A stretch of 64,000 nt of DNA from Phycisphaeraceae bacterium (GCA_015200025.1 CP054186.1:868001-932000), one strand, 5' to 3'. Shown: positions 7,208-19,121, numbered from the stretch's first letter. Translations and numbers: made by a program. Notes: generated from the sequence alone by a model not told the origin.

Positions 7208-9073
7208 TTACCAGATCCAGCGGAGGCGGCCGGCGTCGGGGACGGGGATGGACGTGGAGCCGAAGAGGCGCTGGTGGAGGCTGGGGAAGTAGACGAAGAA
7301 GGCTTTACCGACCATGAGGCGTTCGGGGACGACGCCGATGGTGTCGTCGATGAGGTGGGCGACCCAGGTGTCGACGTCGGACCAGGCGCGGCCGTCGAGG
7401 CTGGCGGCGGAGTTGTCCCCGCAGAGGAAGTACTGCTCGGGCCCGAGCGCGAGGGTGGAGCGTGGGTGTGCGGCGAGGGCGAGGATGCCGTGCTGGGGGT
7501 GGCGTTTGTCGGGGCTTCGCGGGGTGGGCTGGTAGTAGAGGTCTCGGGCGATGGTGACGCGGTGGAGCGAGGCGGGCCCGGAGAGCTCGAAGAAGGCCTC
7601 GGGCTTGCGGTAGAAGTGCCCGTAGGAGAGGACGCTGGGGTCCCCGGCGGCGACGACGGCCTCGTCCTGCTTCATGAGCGTGTCGTAGGGCTGGCCCGTG
7701 GAGAACTCGACGCGTTGCGCGGGTGACCAGGCGTACGAGCCGGTGGCGACGGGGCGGTCGTCGAGGAAGAGGCGGAGGGTCTGGTCGGCGTGCCAGAACT
7801 CGACGTTGTAGACGCGGCCGGGCGTGAGGTCGAGTCGGAGGCGCTGGGCGTCGAGGATGGTCCAGGGCGGGGCGGGTTCCTGAGAAGTAGGCGCGGGCCT
7901 CATGGCGAGGGAAGCCTCGGCGTACCCGGGCTCGGTCTTGCTGGGGGCGAGGCGGCCTCGGAACTCGTGCCCGCGGGCGAGGATGATGGCGGAGCACTCG
8001 ACGTTGGGCGCGTCGGGCTGGAAACCGGCGGCGAGCTTGAGGTCGGAGACGGGGTAGAAGTTGAGCTGGGGCTGACCCATTTGAACGCCGCCGACGGGCG
8101 GGGTCCTTGGGAGGATCTGGTTGAAGGCGTAGGTGTCGTCGAGTCGGGGTGCGGTCCAGGCGGATTGGATGGTGCTGATGGAGACGGGGCCTCGGGCGGC
8201 GCCGGCGCGTCCCGAGGCGCGGAGGGCGGCGAACTCCTCGGCGGCTTTGCGGTAATCGAACCCGTCGGCGGCCCATCGGAGCCGGCCCGGGGCGGAGCCG
8301 GTGAAGCGGTAGACGGGCGTGCCGACGGTCTGCCAGGCGTCGGAATCGCCGGCCCAGGGCGGGACGAAGTTGGGCGCCTCGAGGGGGGTATAGCGCGAGT
8401 CGAAGATGGTGTGCCAGACGGCGCGCTGGACGCGCGGGTCTTTGACGGCGGGCTTCCAGTCGGTGAAGGTCCAGGGGTCGAAATCGGGGGAAAGGTCGCG
8501 GTCGTAGGGGCGGGTAAAGACGTCGCCGTCGACGAGGGCGACCATCTCACCGGGGAGGCCGACGAGGCGTTTGATGTAATTTTCCTGGATGTTCTGAGGG
8601 TTTTTGAAGACGACGCAGTCGTAGCGGGTGGGGGTGAAGAAGGGCCAGACGTACTTGAGGACGAAGATCCGGTCGCCCGAGCGTGAGGGGACTCCCGAGA
8701 GGAACTCGAGGGGCTGGCGGGTGACGGGGTCGTTGACGGTGATGGGCCCGAAGTCGGCGCCGCGGAACCGGCCGCCCTGCTGGGGGAGGGGCTGATCGCT
8801 GCGGCCCTGGACGGTGTACCACGGGCCGACGGCCCATGAGTACCCCGAGTCGGGGTGGACGAATCGCTCGTGGGCGCCGAGGAGGGTGGGGGCCATGGAG
8901 CCGGTGGGGATGAGGAAGGGCTCGATGACGTACCCGCGGAAGACGAAGGCGAGTGCGAAGGCGATCAGGAGCGAGATGACGGTTTCCTTGATGCCGACGG
9001 CGTGGGGCGGCGGGTCGCCCTCGGGGGCGGCGGGTCGGCCGGGGGACATTGGGGCGCCTTGGGGTTGTTCCAT
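7208..9073 (-). CDS. lepB: Signal peptidase I with very large insertion
   Basis: Membrane-anchored Ser/Lys protease that removes signal peptides outside the cytoplasmic membrane. One membrane segment (VISLLIAFALAFVF, about 31-45) precedes the catalytic serine in PTGSMAPTL (Ser59). The general-base lysine is in NYIKRLVGLPGE (Lys168), and the last family box, FLCGDNSAASLDGRAW, is near the C-terminus. At 621 residues it is about twice the usual size: around 370 residues lie between the Lys box and the GDNS box. Part of the insert (VYNVEFWHADQTLRLFLDD) looks like a lectin/LamG-type beta-sandwich. Twelve bp separate it from the upstream lipoprotein gene, so they are probably cotranscribed. Confidence 0.93.
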   Translation of the reverse strand: MEQPQGAPMSPGRPAAPEGDPPPHAVGIKETVISLLIAFALAFVFRGYVIEPFLIPTGSMAPTLLGAHERFVHPDSGYSWAVGPWYTVQGRSDQPLPQQGGRFRGADFGPITVNDPVTRQPLEFLSGVPSRSGDRIFVLKYVWPFFTPTRYDCVVFKNPQNIQENYIKRLVGLPGEMVALVDGDVFTRPYDRDLSPDFDPWTFTDWKPAVKDPRVQRAVWHTIFDSRYTPLEAPNFVPPWAGDSDAWQTVGTPVYRFTGSAPGRLRWAADGFDYRKAAEEFAALRASGRAGAARGPVSISTIQSAWTAPRLDDTYAFNQILPRTPPVGGVQMGQPQLNFYPVSDLKLAAGFQPDAPNVECSAIILARGHEFRGRLAPSKTEPGYAEASLAMRPAPTSQEPAPPWTILDAQRLRLDLTPGRVYNVEFWHADQTLRLFLDDRPVATGSYAWSPAQRVEFSTGQPYDTLMKQDEAVVAAGDPSVLSYGHFYRKPEAFFELSGPASLHRVTIARDLYYQPTPRSPDKRHPQHGILALAAHPRSTLALGPEQYFLCGDNSAASLDGRAWSDVDTWVAHLIDDTIGVVPERLMVGKAFFVYFPSLHQRLFGSTSIPVPDAGRLRWIW

Positions 9074-9085
9074 GGTCGGGTGTTC

Positions 9086-9754
9086 TCAGCCTTCGTCGCT
9101 GGCGGGTTGTGGCGTGTCGGCGGGGACGTCGCGGGGCGGGGTCGGCGTGGCGCCATGCCCGGGGAAGAGCGAGCGGCGGACGCGGTCGGCAAGCCTTTGG
9201 GCGAGGCGCGGATCATCACCGATGGCGACGGCGGACGCGGCGGGTCTCCCGGGTGGCGTTCGCTGCGGGTCGGTGGCGAAGGTGCTCAAGGAGATCGAGC
9301 CGGAGGCGGGGCGCCATCCGGGACGGTGGACCCGTTCGAGAGTGACCTCGAAGCGGGCGGTGAAGGGGCCGCGGTGCGCGAGCATGTCGGGGATGGTTTC
9401 GGCGGGCATCGGGGCGCCGGCGGGCCCGGGGCCGTAGGGCTGGAAGGTCACGCGGACGATGCGTCGTTGCTGGTTGACGAGTTCTTCCCACTCCTGGGTG
9501 ATGGTGGATTGTTCGAGGTCCCAGGGTGTGGCGAGGCCCGAGGTGGCTTTGGGGACGGTGGTGATGACGCCGGCGCGGGCGTCGACGCGGTCGATCTCGA
9601 ACCGCAGGTCGGTGAGGGCGGTGCGGGCGGCGTTGAAGGCCTCGGGGTACTGCCCGGCGTTGAACGCGACGGTCGGGGGGCCGCTCGGCGTGCAGGCGGC
9701 GAGGCACGCCACGATCGTCGCGAGCATCGCCGAAGATATCGTGGGCCTGAACAT
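9086..9754 (-). CDS. Putative lipoprotein of unknown function
   Basis: 222 residues. The N-terminus is a lipoprotein signal: short basic start, hydrophobic core and lipobox LAAC, after which the mature protein begins CTPSG. The rest has mixed strands and helices without membrane segments and ends in a Pro/Thr-rich tail. The phrases FNAARTALTDLRFEIDRVDA and GVITTVPKA suggest a small alpha/beta domain acting in the envelope, but I do not recognise the family. The start ATG at 9754 is preceded by TAAACT seven nt upstream (9762-9767), which fits a leaderless promoter, although the decarboxylase gene ends only 10 bp upstream and read-through is also likely. Confidence 0.7.
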   Translation of the reverse strand: MFRPTISSAMLATIVACLAACTPSGPPTVAFNAGQYPEAFNAARTALTDLRFEIDRVDARAGVITTVPKATSGLATPWDLEQSTITQEWEELVNQQRRIVRVTFQPYGPGPAGAPMPAETIPDMLAHRGPFTARFEVTLERVHRPGWRPASGSISLSTFATDPQRTPPGRPAASAVAIGDDPRLAQRLADRVRRSLFPGHGATPTPPRDVPADTPQPASDEG

Positions 9755-9764
9755 CGGGTGGAGT

Positions 9765-11318
9765 TTAGCGGGCGTGCGGGGGGGGTGAGGTGGGTGGGTG
9801 AGGTGGGGTCGGCGGGGAGTGCGGGGCGTGGACGAGGGTTTGGATGAGGGACCACGTTGCGCGGACGTGCGGTTCGGCGGTGCGGACGCCGCCGATGGCG
9901 CATCGGAGGAAGAGCCGGTGGTCGGGGGGGGCGAGGGGATCGGGGAGGGAGGCGTGGGTGAGGTAGGCGCGGCCTGTGGCGTTGAGGTCGGCCAGGAGCC
10001 GGCGGTTGGCGGCGTCGGTGCCGCGGATGCGGAAGCAGACCAGCCCCGGTGATGGCGGCGCGACGATCTCGAAGCGAGGGTCGGCGCGGACGAGGTCGGT
10101 GAAGAGGTCGGTGAGGCGGGCGTGCTCGCGGATATACGCCCGGAGCCCCTCGACGCCGTGGGCACGGAGCACGAGCCAGAGCTTGAGCGAACGGAATCGA
10201 CGCCCCAGCGGGATCTGCCAGTCGCGGTAGTCGATGACCGAGCCGGCGTCGGAGGCCGGATTGCGGAGGTAGTCGGGCGTGACCGAGAGGGCGTCGATCA
10301 CGGGCGTCCGGTCCTTGAGGAAGAAGCAGGAGCAATCGAACGTGGTGAGGAGCCACTTGTGCGGGTTGAAGCAGAGGCTGTCGGCGCGCTCGACCCCGGC
10401 GAGCGGGGCGCGGAACTCGGGGCACACGAAGGCGGACCCCAGGTGAGCGGCATCGGCGTGGAGCCAGACCGGGGGCGAGCCGGCGGGGAGGTCGGCGATG
10501 GCCCGGGCGATCGGGGCGAGCGGGTCGGAGGCGCCGGTGGCGGTGGTGCCGAGCGTCGCGGCAACGAAGCAGGGCGCCAGGCCCCGGTCCATGTCCTCGG
10601 CGACCGCCCGGGCGAGGAGGTCGGGCCGCATCGCAAGGGTGCGATCGGTGTCGATGAGGCGGATGTGGCGGTGGTCGTCCGGCGCGTCGGCGATCCCGGC
10701 GATCATGGCGGCCTTGATCACCGACGAGTGGGCCTGCGTCGAGGCGTACACCGTGAACTCGGGGTGGGGCGTGCCCGCGGCGCGGGCGTGGCGCCGGGCA
10801 CGGTCGCGGGCGGCGACCATCGCGACGAGGACGGCCTCGGACGCGGTGCCCTGGATGACGCCGCCGCCGGGCCCGTGGCGGGAGTCGAAGGACTCGGGCA
10901 GGCCGATCATGCCGCGGAGCCAGTCGAGGACGCGGGTTTCGAGTTCGGTGCAGGCGGGGCTGGTGACCCAGAGCATGCCCTGGACCCCGAGGCCCGAGGC
11001 GAGCAGGTCGCCCAGGAGCGCGGGGGGCGAGGCGTTGGCGGGGAAATACGCGAAGAAGGCCGGGTGCTGCCAATGGGTGAGGCCGGGGAGGATGAGCGAG
11101 TCGAGGTCGTGGATCAGGGCGTCCGGCGTGAGGTCGGGGGTCTGTGGCGGGAGATCGGGGAGGGCGCGGAGGAGGTCGCCCGGGGCGGCGCGGGAAAGGA
11201 CGGGCAGGGATTCGACGCGTTGCTCGTAGCGTTCGAGCCAGCCGAGGGCGGCGTCGAGGAGGTCGCGCGAGTGCGCGATCGTCGGGACCTGGGAGTCGGG
11301 CTGGGCGTCTCGAGGCAT
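9765..11318 (-). CDS. PLP-dependent group II (aromatic L-amino acid type) decarboxylase
   Basis: 517 residues. The fold-type I decarboxylase signatures are present: WQHPAFFAYFPANAS near the N-terminus, the PLP-stacking His in TQAHSSVIKA, Asp and Ala in WLHADAAHLGSA, and the Schiff-base lysine in FNPHKWLLTTFDCS. The pattern is that of tyrosine/tryptophan/DOPA decarboxylases, though substrate cannot be told from sequence alone. A Pro/His-rich tail of about 20 residues is odd and may be disordered. It lies 5 bp after the M3 peptidase stop, so both should be translated from one message. The start ATG at 11318 gives the normal family N-terminus. Confidence 0.92.
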   Translation of the reverse strand: MPRDAQPDSQVPTIAHSRDLLDAALGWLERYEQRVESLPVLSRAAPGDLLRALPDLPPQTPDLTPDALIHDLDSLILPGLTHWQHPAFFAYFPANASPPALLGDLLASGLGVQGMLWVTSPACTELETRVLDWLRGMIGLPESFDSRHGPGGGVIQGTASEAVLVAMVAARDRARRHARAAGTPHPEFTVYASTQAHSSVIKAAMIAGIADAPDDHRHIRLIDTDRTLAMRPDLLARAVAEDMDRGLAPCFVAATLGTTATGASDPLAPIARAIADLPAGSPPVWLHADAAHLGSAFVCPEFRAPLAGVERADSLCFNPHKWLLTTFDCSCFFLKDRTPVIDALSVTPDYLRNPASDAGSVIDYRDWQIPLGRRFRSLKLWLVLRAHGVEGLRAYIREHARLTDLFTDLVRADPRFEIVAPPSPGLVCFRIRGTDAANRRLLADLNATGRAYLTHASLPDPLAPPDHRLFLRCAIGGVRTAEPHVRATWSLIQTLVHAPHSPPTPPHPPTSPPPHAR

Positions 11319-11323
11319 GGCCG

Positions 11324-13087
11324 TTACTCGGGCAGTCGATCGAGTTCCTGCTCGACGCGGTCGACGAGGCGGCCGACGGTGGAGGGGCCGAAGTCGAAGG
11401 TCAGGCCCGCGGCGCGGAAGAGGTCGGGGAGCGGGCGTGATCCGCCGAGGCTCATGGCGCGGAGGTAGGCGTCGACGGCGTGGGCGGGTCCTTTCTCGAG
11501 CGAGAGCAGCCAGAGCTGGAGGGCGCCGAGCTGGGCGATGCCGTACTCGATGTAATAGAACGGGTGGGAGAAGAGGTGGAGCTGGCGTTGCCAGAGGTTC
11601 CGGCGGACGGGCTCGATCCCGGACCACTCCACGGCGGCGCCGAAGCGGCCGTCGAGCTCGACGAAGGCCTCGTCGCGGCGATCGCGGGTGTGGTCGTGGT
11701 TGGCGTAGAGCCAGAACTGGAACGCGTCGACCTGCGCGATCCATGGGAGGAGGACGACGGTCCGTTCGATCTGCTTGCGGGTGGCGCGGGCGAGGTCGTC
11801 GGGGCTGGTGTAAAACTCGGCGATGTGCGGGAGGGTGAGGAGCTCCATCGACATGCTGGCGACTTCGCAGAACTCGATGGGGGCCGAGCGGTAGGGGTAG
11901 AGCGGCTCGTCGCGGGCGAGCAGGCTGTGGAAAGCGTGCCCGGCCTCGTGGAGCATGGTCTCGACGTCGCCCGAGAGCCCCGCGGCGTTCATGAAGATGA
12001 ACGGGCGGCGGGCGCGGTCGCGGTTGTATTGGTACCCGCCGGGGGCTTTCCCGCGGCGTGAATCGAGGTCGAGCGAGGCGCCGCCGCGCGAGCCGCGGGC
12101 CTCCGAGCCGTCGCCCATGGTCCCGAGCATGTCGGCGAGCCTGGGGTCGAGGCGGCGGAAGACGGCGAGCGACTTGGCGAAGAGCTCGCGCCCGTCCTTG
12201 AACGGGCGGAGCGGGGGCCTCCCCTTGACGTCGACGGCGAGGTCCCACGGGCGGAGCGTGTCGAGCCCGAGCGTGCGCCGCCGCTGATCCTGCAGGCGGC
12301 GGACCATCGGGACGACCCGGGCCTCGACGGCGGCGTGGAAATCGCGGCACTGGTGCTCGCCGTAGTCGAACCGGTGCATGGAGCGGAAGGCGTACCCGCG
12401 GTAGTCCGGGAAACCCGCGTTGACGGCGACCCGGGTGCGCAGGCGGATCATCTCGTCGAAGATCGCGTCGATGGCGTCCTTGTCGGCGAGGCGGCGGTCG
12501 GCGACGGCCCGCCAAGCCCGCTCGCGGAGGCCTCGGTCGGTCTCCTCCTGATAGCGGGCCATCTGGGGCAGGGTCCGCTCTTCGCCCTCGAAACGGACGG
12601 TCATCGCGCCGGCGATCTGATCGTACTTCTGGCCCAGGAGGGCCAGCTCGGTTTGCAGGGGGACGTTCTCGGCGCGGAACAGCTCGATCTCGGTCTTGAT
12701 CGCGCGGGCGAGGACCTCGTACCTCTGCCCACCCGCGGCAGGGAGCCCGAGCCGATCGGTGAGGTCCGCCTGGCGCCGGTCGAGCTCGAAGGCGATCGGC
12801 TTGTAGCGGGGCTGGACGTCCTGCACGAAGGCGGTGTACGCGGCCTGCGCGGGCCGGTCCTCGGTGTCGCAGGTCATGGAGATGTAGAGGTTCGCGCCGG
12901 CCTCGCTGATGGCGGCCTCGAGCTCGCCGCGGTCGAGGATCCACGCTTCGAGCTCGTTCGTGGTCGAGACCGGGCGTTCGAGAAGGGCCTTGGCCAACGG
13001 TTCGATGGTCTCCCAGCGGGCACAATCGGCGTCGGCGGGGACGAAGTGCGCGGGCGGGGAGGTGAACGCGGGTGTGGTGATCGTCAT
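11324..13087 (-). CDS. M3-family metallopeptidase (oligoendopeptidase F-like)
   Basis: A 587-residue cytoplasmic zinc peptidase (no signal peptide). The zinc site is HEAGHAFH, with the downstream EFCEVASMSMELL helix that supplies the third ligand in this family. Family members cut short peptides, often products of other proteases. ATG at 13087 is preferred; a GTG at 13114 would add nine residues; neither has a good ribosome binding site. It lies 62 bp downstream of nuoN on the same strand and 5 bp before the decarboxylase gene. A coupling to amino-acid decarboxylation, by feeding free amino acids, would be inference only. Confidence 0.92.
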   Translation of the reverse strand: MTITTPAFTSPPAHFVPADADCARWETIEPLAKALLERPVSTTNELEAWILDRGELEAAISEAGANLYISMTCDTEDRPAQAAYTAFVQDVQPRYKPIAFELDRRQADLTDRLGLPAAGGQRYEVLARAIKTEIELFRAENVPLQTELALLGQKYDQIAGAMTVRFEGEERTLPQMARYQEETDRGLRERAWRAVADRRLADKDAIDAIFDEMIRLRTRVAVNAGFPDYRGYAFRSMHRFDYGEHQCRDFHAAVEARVVPMVRRLQDQRRRTLGLDTLRPWDLAVDVKGRPPLRPFKDGRELFAKSLAVFRRLDPRLADMLGTMGDGSEARGSRGGASLDLDSRRGKAPGGYQYNRDRARRPFIFMNAAGLSGDVETMLHEAGHAFHSLLARDEPLYPYRSAPIEFCEVASMSMELLTLPHIAEFYTSPDDLARATRKQIERTVVLLPWIAQVDAFQFWLYANHDHTRDRRDEAFVELDGRFGAAVEWSGIEPVRRNLWQRQLHLFSHPFYYIEYGIAQLGALQLWLLSLEKGPAHAVDAYLRAMSLGGSRPLPDLFRAAGLTFDFGPSTVGRLVDRVEQELDRLPE

Positions 13088-13149
13088 GGGCGATCGTTCG
13101 CACGCCGGGGACACCGGGCGCGACGAAGCGGCTGAGGACGGGAGATGGG

Positions 13150-14775
13150 TTACTCAGGCCGGGCGGCGATCGGCGGGGCGGCGGGGGGCTCTCCCGCGGC
13201 GTCCCGGGCCGGGGCGACGGTCCGGGGGTCGCGCGAGGCCCGGTGGGCCTGGTCGAAGAGCGAGCCCGCGACGGCGATGAGGACGACCGCGCCGGCGGCC
13301 GAGAGGAGGCCCGCGGCGGTCCGCGAGGGGACGCCGACGGGCTCGGGGACGGGTGTGGTCGGGTCGGGCTTTTCGAGCAGGGGCATCTGGACGAGGCGGA
13401 GGTAGTAGAACGCGGCGATGGCGGAATTGAGGCCCAGGATGACGACGAGGGTGTACTCGCCGGCCGCGATGCCGCTGGTAAAGAGCGGGACCTTGGCGAA
13501 GAACCCGAGCAGGGGCGGGAACCCAAGGAGGCTCAGGGCGCAGACGACGAGGGTCCAGCCGTGGAACGGGCGCGTGGCGCACAGGCCGCGGAGGTCGTCG
13601 AAGGAATCGATCTCGTCGGCGGAGCCGTCCTTGGGGTTCCGGCGGACGAGCGAGGCGAGGACGGCGAAAGCGCCGAGGTTCATGACGCCGTAGGCGAGGA
13701 GGTAGAAGAGGACGGCGGCCAGGCCGTTGGACGCGGCGGAGCCGTCGCCGGGCCCGGCGACGAGGGCGACGAGCATGTACCCGGAGTGGGCGACGGAGGA
13801 GTAGGCCAGGACGCGGCGCACGGAGGACTGGAGGAGGGCCAGGACGTTCCCGACGGTCATGGTGAGTGCGGCCATGACCCAGAGGATGACGCGGAGGCTC
13901 TCGGGGAGCGAGTGCCCGCTCTCGCCGCCGGGCCCGTGGGTCCACCCGACCGTGCCGAGCACGAGGATGAGCGAGACGAACCCGGCGGCCTTGGGGACGA
14001 AGGCGAGCATCCCGGCGACCGAGGGCGAGGCGCCCTGGTAGACGTCGGGGGTGTAGAAGTGCATCGGGACGGCGGCGATTTTGAACGCCAGGCCGACGAC
14101 GGCGAGGACGAGCCCGGCGAGGGCGATGGGGTTGATGCCCGAGGCGGCGAAGACGTCGGCGATGACGTTGAGCCGGGTCGTGCCCGTCCCGCCGTAGATG
14201 AACGCGAAGCCCATCAGGAAGCAGGCGGCGCCGAGGGCGCCGAGGAAGAAGTACTTGACGGCGGCTTCCTGGGCGCGGTGACGCCGGGAGGAGATGGCGA
14301 CCATGACGTAGGTCGGGAGGCTGGTGAGTTCGAGGGCGAGGAAGAGCCAGACCAGGTCGCTGGCCGAGGCGCAGAGCATGAGCCCGGTGAGGCTGAAGAG
14401 GTAGAAGGCGTAGAACTCGGCGCGGTTGCTCCGGAGGGGGTCGAAGGCGCGCCTTCCCGCGGCGATCTCGCGCTCGTCGTCGCGGTCGACGGTCCCCACC
14501 AGCAGCGGGAGCAGGAGGAGCCCGACGGCGGCGAAGAGCGTCTTGGCGAAGACGGGGAGGTCCGGGAAGAGGGTTTGCCCGTCCGCGGGGGCGAATTGCC
14601 CGGCCTTGGGCGTGGTGGCGACGGCGAGGACCAGGGCGGCGGCGAGGCCGACGGCGGTGATCAGGGCGCTGAGCCGGCGGACGCCGGTCGAACGCGAGAG
14701 CCCGACGACCATCACGACGCAGGTCGTGATGAAGAGGGCGATCTCGGGCCAGAGGAAGGCGAGGCGTTCGATCAT
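13150..14775 (-). CDS. nuoN: NADH-quinone oxidoreductase subunit N
   Basis: 541 residues, an antiporter-like proton-channel subunit of the membrane arm of respiratory complex I. It consists of many hydrophobic helices and carries the family stretches LFLALELTSLPTYVMVA and VLAYSSVAHSGYMLVALVAG. About 30 extra hydrophilic residues end the protein. The start ATG (14775) overlaps the nuoM stop by 4 bp (ATGA) and is preceded by GAGGAGG, so translation is coupled. It is the last gene of the nuoJKLMN set. Confidence 0.96.
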   Translation of the reverse strand: MIERLAFLWPEIALFITTCVVMVVGLSRSTGVRRLSALITAVGLAAALVLAVATTPKAGQFAPADGQTLFPDLPVFAKTLFAAVGLLLLPLLVGTVDRDDEREIAAGRRAFDPLRSNRAEFYAFYLFSLTGLMLCASASDLVWLFLALELTSLPTYVMVAISSRRHRAQEAAVKYFFLGALGAACFLMGFAFIYGGTGTTRLNVIADVFAASGINPIALAGLVLAVVGLAFKIAAVPMHFYTPDVYQGASPSVAGMLAFVPKAAGFVSLILVLGTVGWTHGPGGESGHSLPESLRVILWVMAALTMTVGNVLALLQSSVRRVLAYSSVAHSGYMLVALVAGPGDGSAASNGLAAVLFYLLAYGVMNLGAFAVLASLVRRNPKDGSADEIDSFDDLRGLCATRPFHGWTLVVCALSLLGFPPLLGFFAKVPLFTSGIAAGEYTLVVILGLNSAIAAFYYLRLVQMPLLEKPDPTTPVPEPVGVPSRTAAGLLSAAGAVVLIAVAGSLFDQAHRASRDPRTVAPARDAAGEPPAAPPIAARPE

Positions 14776-16448
14776 CGCGTGCCCTCCTCACGGCCGGCGG
14801 GCGGCGCGTCACGGAACTCGGCGGGGACGTCGAGGACCGGGGCCGGGAGGGTCCCGTTGGCCTTGTGGATGATGCGGAGGGTCTGTTCGACGGGGGCCCG
14901 CAGGGCGTCGAGCGCGGGCTTGGGGTAGACGCCGAGCCAGAGGCACGAGGCGGCGAGCGGGATCAGGATGGCGATCTCGCGCGGGGTCAGGTCGGGCGGG
15001 AGCGACGGCGTGTCGGCGTCGTGGTGGTGATGGTGGGGCTCGACGAGGGGGCCCCAGACGACGCGGCCGACCATGTAGAGCAGGTACATGGCGGCGACGA
15101 TCATGCCGACGCCGGCGACGGCGGCGTAGATCGGGCCGAGCACGCCGCCGAAGGTCGCGCCGGGGGTGGCGTCGCCGGTGATGGTGCAGGCGCCCGAGGC
15201 CCAGTTGGGGGAGGCCTGGAAGACGCCCATGAGGCACATGAACTCGGAGACAAAGCCGTTGAGCCCTGGGAGCCCGACGGAGGCCATGGTGAAGAAGACC
15301 ATGAAGGTGGCCCAGACGGGCATCTTGGCGGCGAGCCCGCCGAGTTCGCGCATGTCGCGGGTGTGGTAGCGTTCGTACATCATCCCGATGAGGAGGAAGA
15401 GGGCGCCGGTGGAGAGCCCGTGGTTGATCATGTAGAGGATGGAGCCGCGGAGCCCGGCGGAGTTGAGGGCGAACATCCCCAGGATGCAGAACCCCAGGTG
15501 GGCGACGGAGGAGTAGGCGACGAGTTTCTTGACGTCGCGTTGGACCCAGCAGATCAGCCCGCCGTAGAGGATCCCGATGATGCTGACGGTGGCGATGAGC
15601 GGGGCGTAATCAACGACGGCGAGGGGGCACATGGGGAGGACGAAGCGGTAGATGCCGTAGGTCCCCAGCTTGAGCAGGACGCCCGCGAGGACGACGGACC
15701 CGGCGGTCGGGGCCTCGGTGTGCGCCAGGGGGAGCCAAGTGTGGAAGGGGAAGAGGGGGACCTTGACCGCGAACCCGAGCATCAGGGCGAGCAGCACCCA
15801 CGCCTGCTCCGAGCGCGAGAGGGTCGCCCGCGCGGCCCGCTCGAGCGTGTCCACGTCGAACGTCCAGGCGCCCGAGGCCGAGGCGTGCGTCCAGGCGACG
15901 TACACCAGGCCCGCCAGGGCGATGATCGATCCCGTGAAGGTGTAGAGGAAGAACTTGATCGCGGCCTTCTTGCGGTTCGTCGAGCCGTAGAGGCTGATCA
16001 GGATGAACATGGGGATGAGCGTGAACTCGAAGCAGATGTAGAAGACGACGAGGTCGCGGGCGGCGAAGACGCCCGTCATCGCGGCCTGGAGGACCAGGAG
16101 CCACGCGTAGTACGTCCGCTCGCGGCCGCTGATCGCCGTAAACGAGCAGGCGACACAGATCGGGCCCAGGAGCAGGGTGAGGAGGATGAGCGAGAATGAG
16201 ACGCTGTCCGCCGCGAACGAGAGCGAGACGCCCAGGGCGGGGATCCACGGGGCGCTCGAGGCGAGCTGGTGGGTGTCGCCGTTGGTCCAGTTGAACTGCG
16301 TCGCGGCGACGAGCCCGAGGGCGGCGGCCAGGAGCGTCCCCGCGAGGGCGACGTACTTCGCCTCGCGCGTCGGCCTCAGCGCGACGAGCCCCGCGAACAC
16401 CAGCGGGGTGAAGATCATCGCGGAGAGGATGCCGAACGAGCCTTCCAT
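14772..16448 (-). CDS. nuoM: NADH-quinone oxidoreductase subunit M
   Basis: 558 residues, second antiporter-like subunit of complex I. Family stretches include FYICFEFTLIPMFILI, FPFHTWLPLAHTEAPTAGSV and AYSSVAHLGFCILGMFALN with conserved lysine and glutamate positions in helices. Between the last helices there is a short polyhistidine loop, EPHHHHHDADT (encoded around 15012-15045), that is not part of the family consensus and echoes the larger His-rich loops of NuoL next door. The start has GAGGTAA, which overlaps the nuoL stop region, 3 bp upstream. Confidence 0.96.
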   Translation of the reverse strand: MEGSFGILSAMIFTPLVFAGLVALRPTREAKYVALAGTLLAAALGLVAATQFNWTNGDTHQLASSAPWIPALGVSLSFAADSVSFSLILLTLLLGPICVACSFTAISGRERTYYAWLLVLQAAMTGVFAARDLVVFYICFEFTLIPMFILISLYGSTNRKKAAIKFFLYTFTGSIIALAGLVYVAWTHASASGAWTFDVDTLERAARATLSRSEQAWVLLALMLGFAVKVPLFPFHTWLPLAHTEAPTAGSVVLAGVLLKLGTYGIYRFVLPMCPLAVVDYAPLIATVSIIGILYGGLICWVQRDVKKLVAYSSVAHLGFCILGMFALNSAGLRGSILYMINHGLSTGALFLLIGMMYERYHTRDMRELGGLAAKMPVWATFMVFFTMASVGLPGLNGFVSEFMCLMGVFQASPNWASGACTITGDATPGATFGGVLGPIYAAVAGVGMIVAAMYLLYMVGRVVWGPLVEPHHHHHDADTPSLPPDLTPREIAILIPLAASCLWLGVYPKPALDALRAPVEQTLRIIHKANGTLPAPVLDVPAEFRDAPPAGREEGTR

Positions 16449-16451
16449 CGG

Positions 16452-18713
<2,262 letters not shown>

Positions 18714-18758
18714 TCGTTCGTTCCCGTCCGGGGCGCCATCGAGGGGCGTCCCGGGCCC

Positions 18759-19121
18759 TTACCCCTTGAGTTCCTGCCACGCCTCGGCCGAGAGGCTCTC
18801 ACGCTTGCGGAACAGCAGGACGACCAGGGCCAGCGCCATCGCCGCCTCGGCCGCCGCCACCGTCACCACGAAAATCACGAAACTCTGACCGGTGTATTCG
18901 AGGTAGAACCGCCCGAACGCGATCAGGGCGATGCCCGCGGCCTGGAACATCAGCTCCGTGCACAGGAACATGATGATCAGGTTCCGCCGCGTCAGGAATC
19001 CGACCACGCCCAGCACGAACATCGCCACCGCCACGAACAGGTAGTGCGCCAGCGTGACCTCGTGCATCACCCCGGGGTCGGCGGCCTGGGCCAGCACCGG
19101 GCTCCACATCATGGGGGCCAT
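18759..19121 (-). CDS. nuoK: NADH-quinone oxidoreductase subunit K
   Basis: 120 residues with three membrane helices and the conserved FLTRRNLIIMFLCTELMFQA segment whose glutamate is part of the complex I proton path, then FVVTVAAAEAAMALALVVLL. The ATG at 19121 overlaps the nuoJ stop (TGATG) and is preceded by GGGGGTGAGG, so this start was preferred even though it adds about 18 residues before the usual MHEVTLAHYL-like family start at 19067. Confidence 0.95.
   Translation of the reverse strand: MAPMMWSPVLAQAADPGVMHEVTLAHYLFVAVAMFVLGVVGFLTRRNLIIMFLCTELMFQAAGIALIAFGRFYLEYTGQSFVIFVVTVAAAEAAMALALVVLLFRKRESLSAEAWQELKG

Noticed and set aside
9700-9920. G runs of 8 to 9 near the decarboxylase gene end as further contingency tracts
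   Set aside because: Runs of this length occur several times by chance in such GC-rich DNA and lie in a low-complexity protein tail; only the 18-G run stands out.
9765-13526. One 1253-codon minus-strand frame as a giant fusion protein
   Set aside because: Only the C-terminal 517 residues are the PLP decarboxylase; the upstream part is antisense/out of frame to the M3 peptidase and nuoN, and the normal decarboxylase start lies at 11318.
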